A DNA stretch of 6,798 bases from Rhodospirillales bacterium. Its GTDB lineage: Bacteria; Pseudomonadota; Alphaproteobacteria; Acetobacterales; Acetobacteraceae. Every line of letters starts with the position of its first letter. The stretch's first letter is position 1. Positions 4,856 to 6,798 of this stretch are shown one piece after another. The position numbers and the translations under genes were made by a program. The notes under the pieces are model-generated. The model did not search any database. It worked only from the letters and a program-made list of their open reading frames with translations, and was not told the origin of the DNA. Location: the NCBI GenBank assembly GCA_025350425.1, contig JANXXW010000428.1:1-6798 (forward strand). Direction: 5' to 3'.

Positions 4856-6798
4856 TCAGTCCTGCGATAGACGATCGGGGCGACGGGTGTGGGGCGTGAC
4901 GGGCACCAGCGACTTGTGCAGGGCGGAGCCTCGGCCCGAAAGGGAGGGATTGGTCATGAAATAATCGTGTGCCGAAATCCGCTTTTTACCAGTGCCGGCC
5001 GGCACGCGCTTCCAGCCGCCGTCGGCGTGCAACTTCCAGGACTGCATGGTGTCCTTGAGGTTCACGACCATGATTTGGTCCAGCACCTGCGCGTGGACCG
5101 TCGGATTATGGATCGGCACCAGCGTCTCGACGCGCCAATCCATGTTGCGCGCCATCCAGTCGGCGGAGCTGATGTAGACGCGGGCGTGGCGGCTGGGCAG
5201 TGCATGGCCATTGCCGAACACGCAGATGCGGCTGTGTTCCAGAAATCGCCCGACGATGGATTTCACGCGGATATTCTCGGACAGGCCCGGCACGCCCGGC
5301 CGCAGGCAGCAGATGCCGCGGATGATGCAGTCAATCTCCACTCCGGCGCGCGATGCGGCGTACAGGCGGTCGATCAGCCTGTCATCCACCAGGCTGTTCA
5401 TCTTGAGCCAGATCTGCGCGGGTTTGCCCTCGCGGGCAAAGACGATCTCGCGATCGATCAGCTCGTACAGCACGGCGCGGATGGTCAGCGGGCTGAACGC
5501 CAGCGCGTCCATGCGTTCGGGTCGCGCATAGCCGGTCATGTAGTTGAACAAGCGCGAGGCGTCGCGGACGAGGTCAGGGTCGCAGGTGAAGAAGCTGATA
5601 TCGGTGTAAATGCGTGCCGTGATCGGGTGGTAGTTGCCGGTTCCGAAATGCGCGTAGCTGCGCATCGTGCCTCCCTCGCGGCGCACCACCAAGCTCAGTT
5701 TCGCGTGGGTCTTGAGCTCGGTAAAGCCATAGACCACTTGCACGCCGGCCGCCTCCAGCGTGCGCGCGAGCCGGATGTTGGCTTCTTCGTCGAACCGCGC
5801 CCGTAACTCGACCATGGCGGTGACGGACTTGCCGGCTTCGGACGCCTCGATCAGCGCCTTGACGATCGGGCTGTCGCGGCTGGTGCGGTACAGGGTCTGT
5901 TTCACCGCCACCACGGCCGGATCGCCCGCCGCCTGGCGAAGAAACTGCACCACCACATCGAAGCTCTCGAAGGGATGGTGGACGACGATGTCCTTGGCCC
6001 GGATTGCGGCGAAGCAGTCGCCGGCGAAGTCGCGGATACGTTCGGGGAAGCGCGGCGTGTAGGGCGCGAACAGCAAGTCCGGACGGTCGTCCACGATGAG
6101 TTGGCGCACGTCGGTGATGCCGAGCAGTCCGTCCTGGATGTGGATTTCCTGCGGCGCCGCCTCCAGTTCGTCGATTACCAGTTCGCGCAGATCGTCCGGC
6201 ATGTCGGTGCTGATCGACAGATGTATGGCGACGCCGCGGCGTCGGCGTTTCAGCGCGGTTTCATAGGACCGCACGAGGTCCTCTGCTTCCTCCTCGAACT
6301 CCACGTCGGTGTCGCGGATCAGGCGGAACATGCCCTGGCCGCGCAGACGGAAGCCCGGAAACATGCGGCCCAGGAACAGGCCGATCAGCTCCTCAAGCAG
6401 CAGGAAACGGATCGGTCCGACGATGGTGGGGTCCGCGGCGGGCAGGCGGATGAAACGCTCGACCTGCGCGGGCAGCGGGATCAGCGCGCTCATGGCGTGC
6501 GAGTCCTCGTCGCGGAACAGGTCGAACGCCATGACCAGGCCCATGTTCGGGACGAACGGGAACGGGTGGGCGGGATCGATGGCAAGCGGCGTCAGGATCG
6601 GGAACACCCGGTCCATGAACCAGGTGTCGAGCCACAGGCGGTCCGCGTCCGAAAGCGCGGAGGCAACCGCGACCTCGATGCCGGAGGCGCGCAGCAGGCC
6701 CCACAATTCGAGCCAGCTCCGTTGCTGCACGACGATCAGGTCGTGTGCGCGGTTTTCGACCTCAAGCAGTTGCTGGGCGGCGGTGCGACCGTCGGGCG
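4856..6798 (-). CDS. ppk: polyphosphate kinase 1 (N-terminus cut by right edge)
   Basis: The frame is open to the window edge, so about 647 residues are visible of a family usually around 700. The missing part is the start of the N-terminal domain. The GTG at 6730 is internal: the upstream codons read PDGRTAAQQLLEVENRAHDLIVVQQ, a typical Ppk N-domain passage. Counting from 6730, conserved blocks are PLAIDPAHPFPFVPN (48-62), HHPFESFD (251-258), KQTLYRTS (277-284) and ARFDEEANI (311-319). The two active-site histidines are H342 in KTHAKL and H361 in YAHFGTGN, equivalent to His435 (phosphorylated) and His454 of E. coli. RGICCLRPG, ENIRVKSIVGRFLEHSRI and SSADWM follow in order. The enzyme reversibly moves the gamma phosphate of ATP onto polyphosphate. 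The C-terminal tail with YFMTNPSLSGRG is usual in alphaproteobacteria. It is upstream of and abuts ppx, almost certainly in one transcript; the promoter lies outside the window. Confidence 0.96.
   Translation of the reverse strand, partial: PDGRTAAQQLLEVENRAHDLIVVQQRSWLELWGLLRASGIEVAVASALSDADRLWLDTWFMDRVFPILTPLAIDPAHPFPFVPNMGLVMAFDLFRDEDSHAMSALIPLPAQVERFIRLPAADPTIVGPIRFLLLEELIGLFLGRMFPGFRLRGQGMFRLIRDTDVEFEEEAEDLVRSYETALKRRRRGVAIHLSISTDMPDDLRELVIDELEAAPQEIHIQDGLLGITDVRQLIVDDRPDLLFAPYTPRFPERIRDFAGDCFAAIRAKDIVVHHPFESFDVVVQFLRQAAGDPAVVAVKQTLYRTSRDSPIVKALIEASEAGKSVTAMVELRARFDEEANIRLARTLEAAGVQVVYGFTELKTHAKLSLVVRREGGTMRSYAHFGTGNYHPITARIYTDISFFTCDPDLVRDASRLFNYMTGYARPERMDALAFSPLTIRAVLYELIDREIVFAREGKPAQIWLKMNSLVDDRLIDRLYAASRAGVEIDCIIRGICCLRPGVPGLSENIRVKSIVGRFLEHSRICVFGNGHALPSRHARVYISSADWMARNMDWRVETLVPIHNPTVHAQVLDQIMVVNLKDTMQSWKLHADGGWKRVPAGTGKKRISAHDYFMTNPSLSGRGSALHKSLVPVTPHTRRPDRLSQD

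Noticed and set aside
4889..5806. 305-codon plus-strand ORF
   Set aside because: It lies wholly antisense to conserved ppk codons, including both catalytic histidines. Its His/Ala/Val-rich, low-complexity composition is typical of antisense frames in GC-rich genes.
1..6798. CRISPR array, IS element, tRNA/rRNA, toxin-antitoxin or defence cluster
   Set aside because: I saw no regular repeat-spacer pattern, transposase, terminal inverted repeats or RNA gene. Although radC-like genes occur on mobile islands, this one looks like the chromosomal core type.

Overview
The window is a GC-rich stretch of chromosome that looks alphaproteobacterial. The basis is the wording of the RadC, MntR, Ppk and Ppx proteins and the ppk-ppx gene order common in that class. 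The genus cannot be fixed from the sequence. Sphingomonad-like and acetic-acid-bacterium-like relatives both seem possible.

Layout, left to right. Positions 1-172 (minus) hold the first 57 codons of a manganese-responsive MntR regulator that runs off the left edge. Positions 265-984 (minus) hold radC, a JAMM-motif protein started by GTG. Directly upstream and in the same frame as radC lies a 49-codon ORF (997-1146) with a good ribosome binding site. It ends in an amber stop four codons before the radC GTG. A spacer of about 370 bases (1147-1516) follows. Its right part is only about 43% G+C and holds dyads and weak promoter-like signals. From 1517 to 3340 (plus) runs a soluble hybrid sensor kinase (GAF - HisKA/HATPase - receiver). 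It converges on ppx (3365-4855, minus) across 24 bases containing one arm of a perfect 10-bp inverted repeat; the other arm is in the last codons of ppx. Ppk (4856-6798, minus, N-terminus cut by the right edge) abuts ppx as TGA-ATG with no base between them.

How the genes fit together. Ppk and Ppx are a clear functional pair: Ppk makes and Ppx degrades inorganic polyphosphate, and the two genes are very probably co-transcribed and translationally coupled. The hybrid kinase has no cognate response regulator or Hpt gene inside the window, so its pathway is unknown. MntR and RadC share a strand but no evident function.

Most of the window is ordinary housekeeping DNA. I do not see a convincing new multi-gene system. 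The points that merit a second look are the amber-separated in-frame leader before radC, the AT-rich regulatory spacer before the kinase, and the inverted repeat at the kinase/ppx junction.
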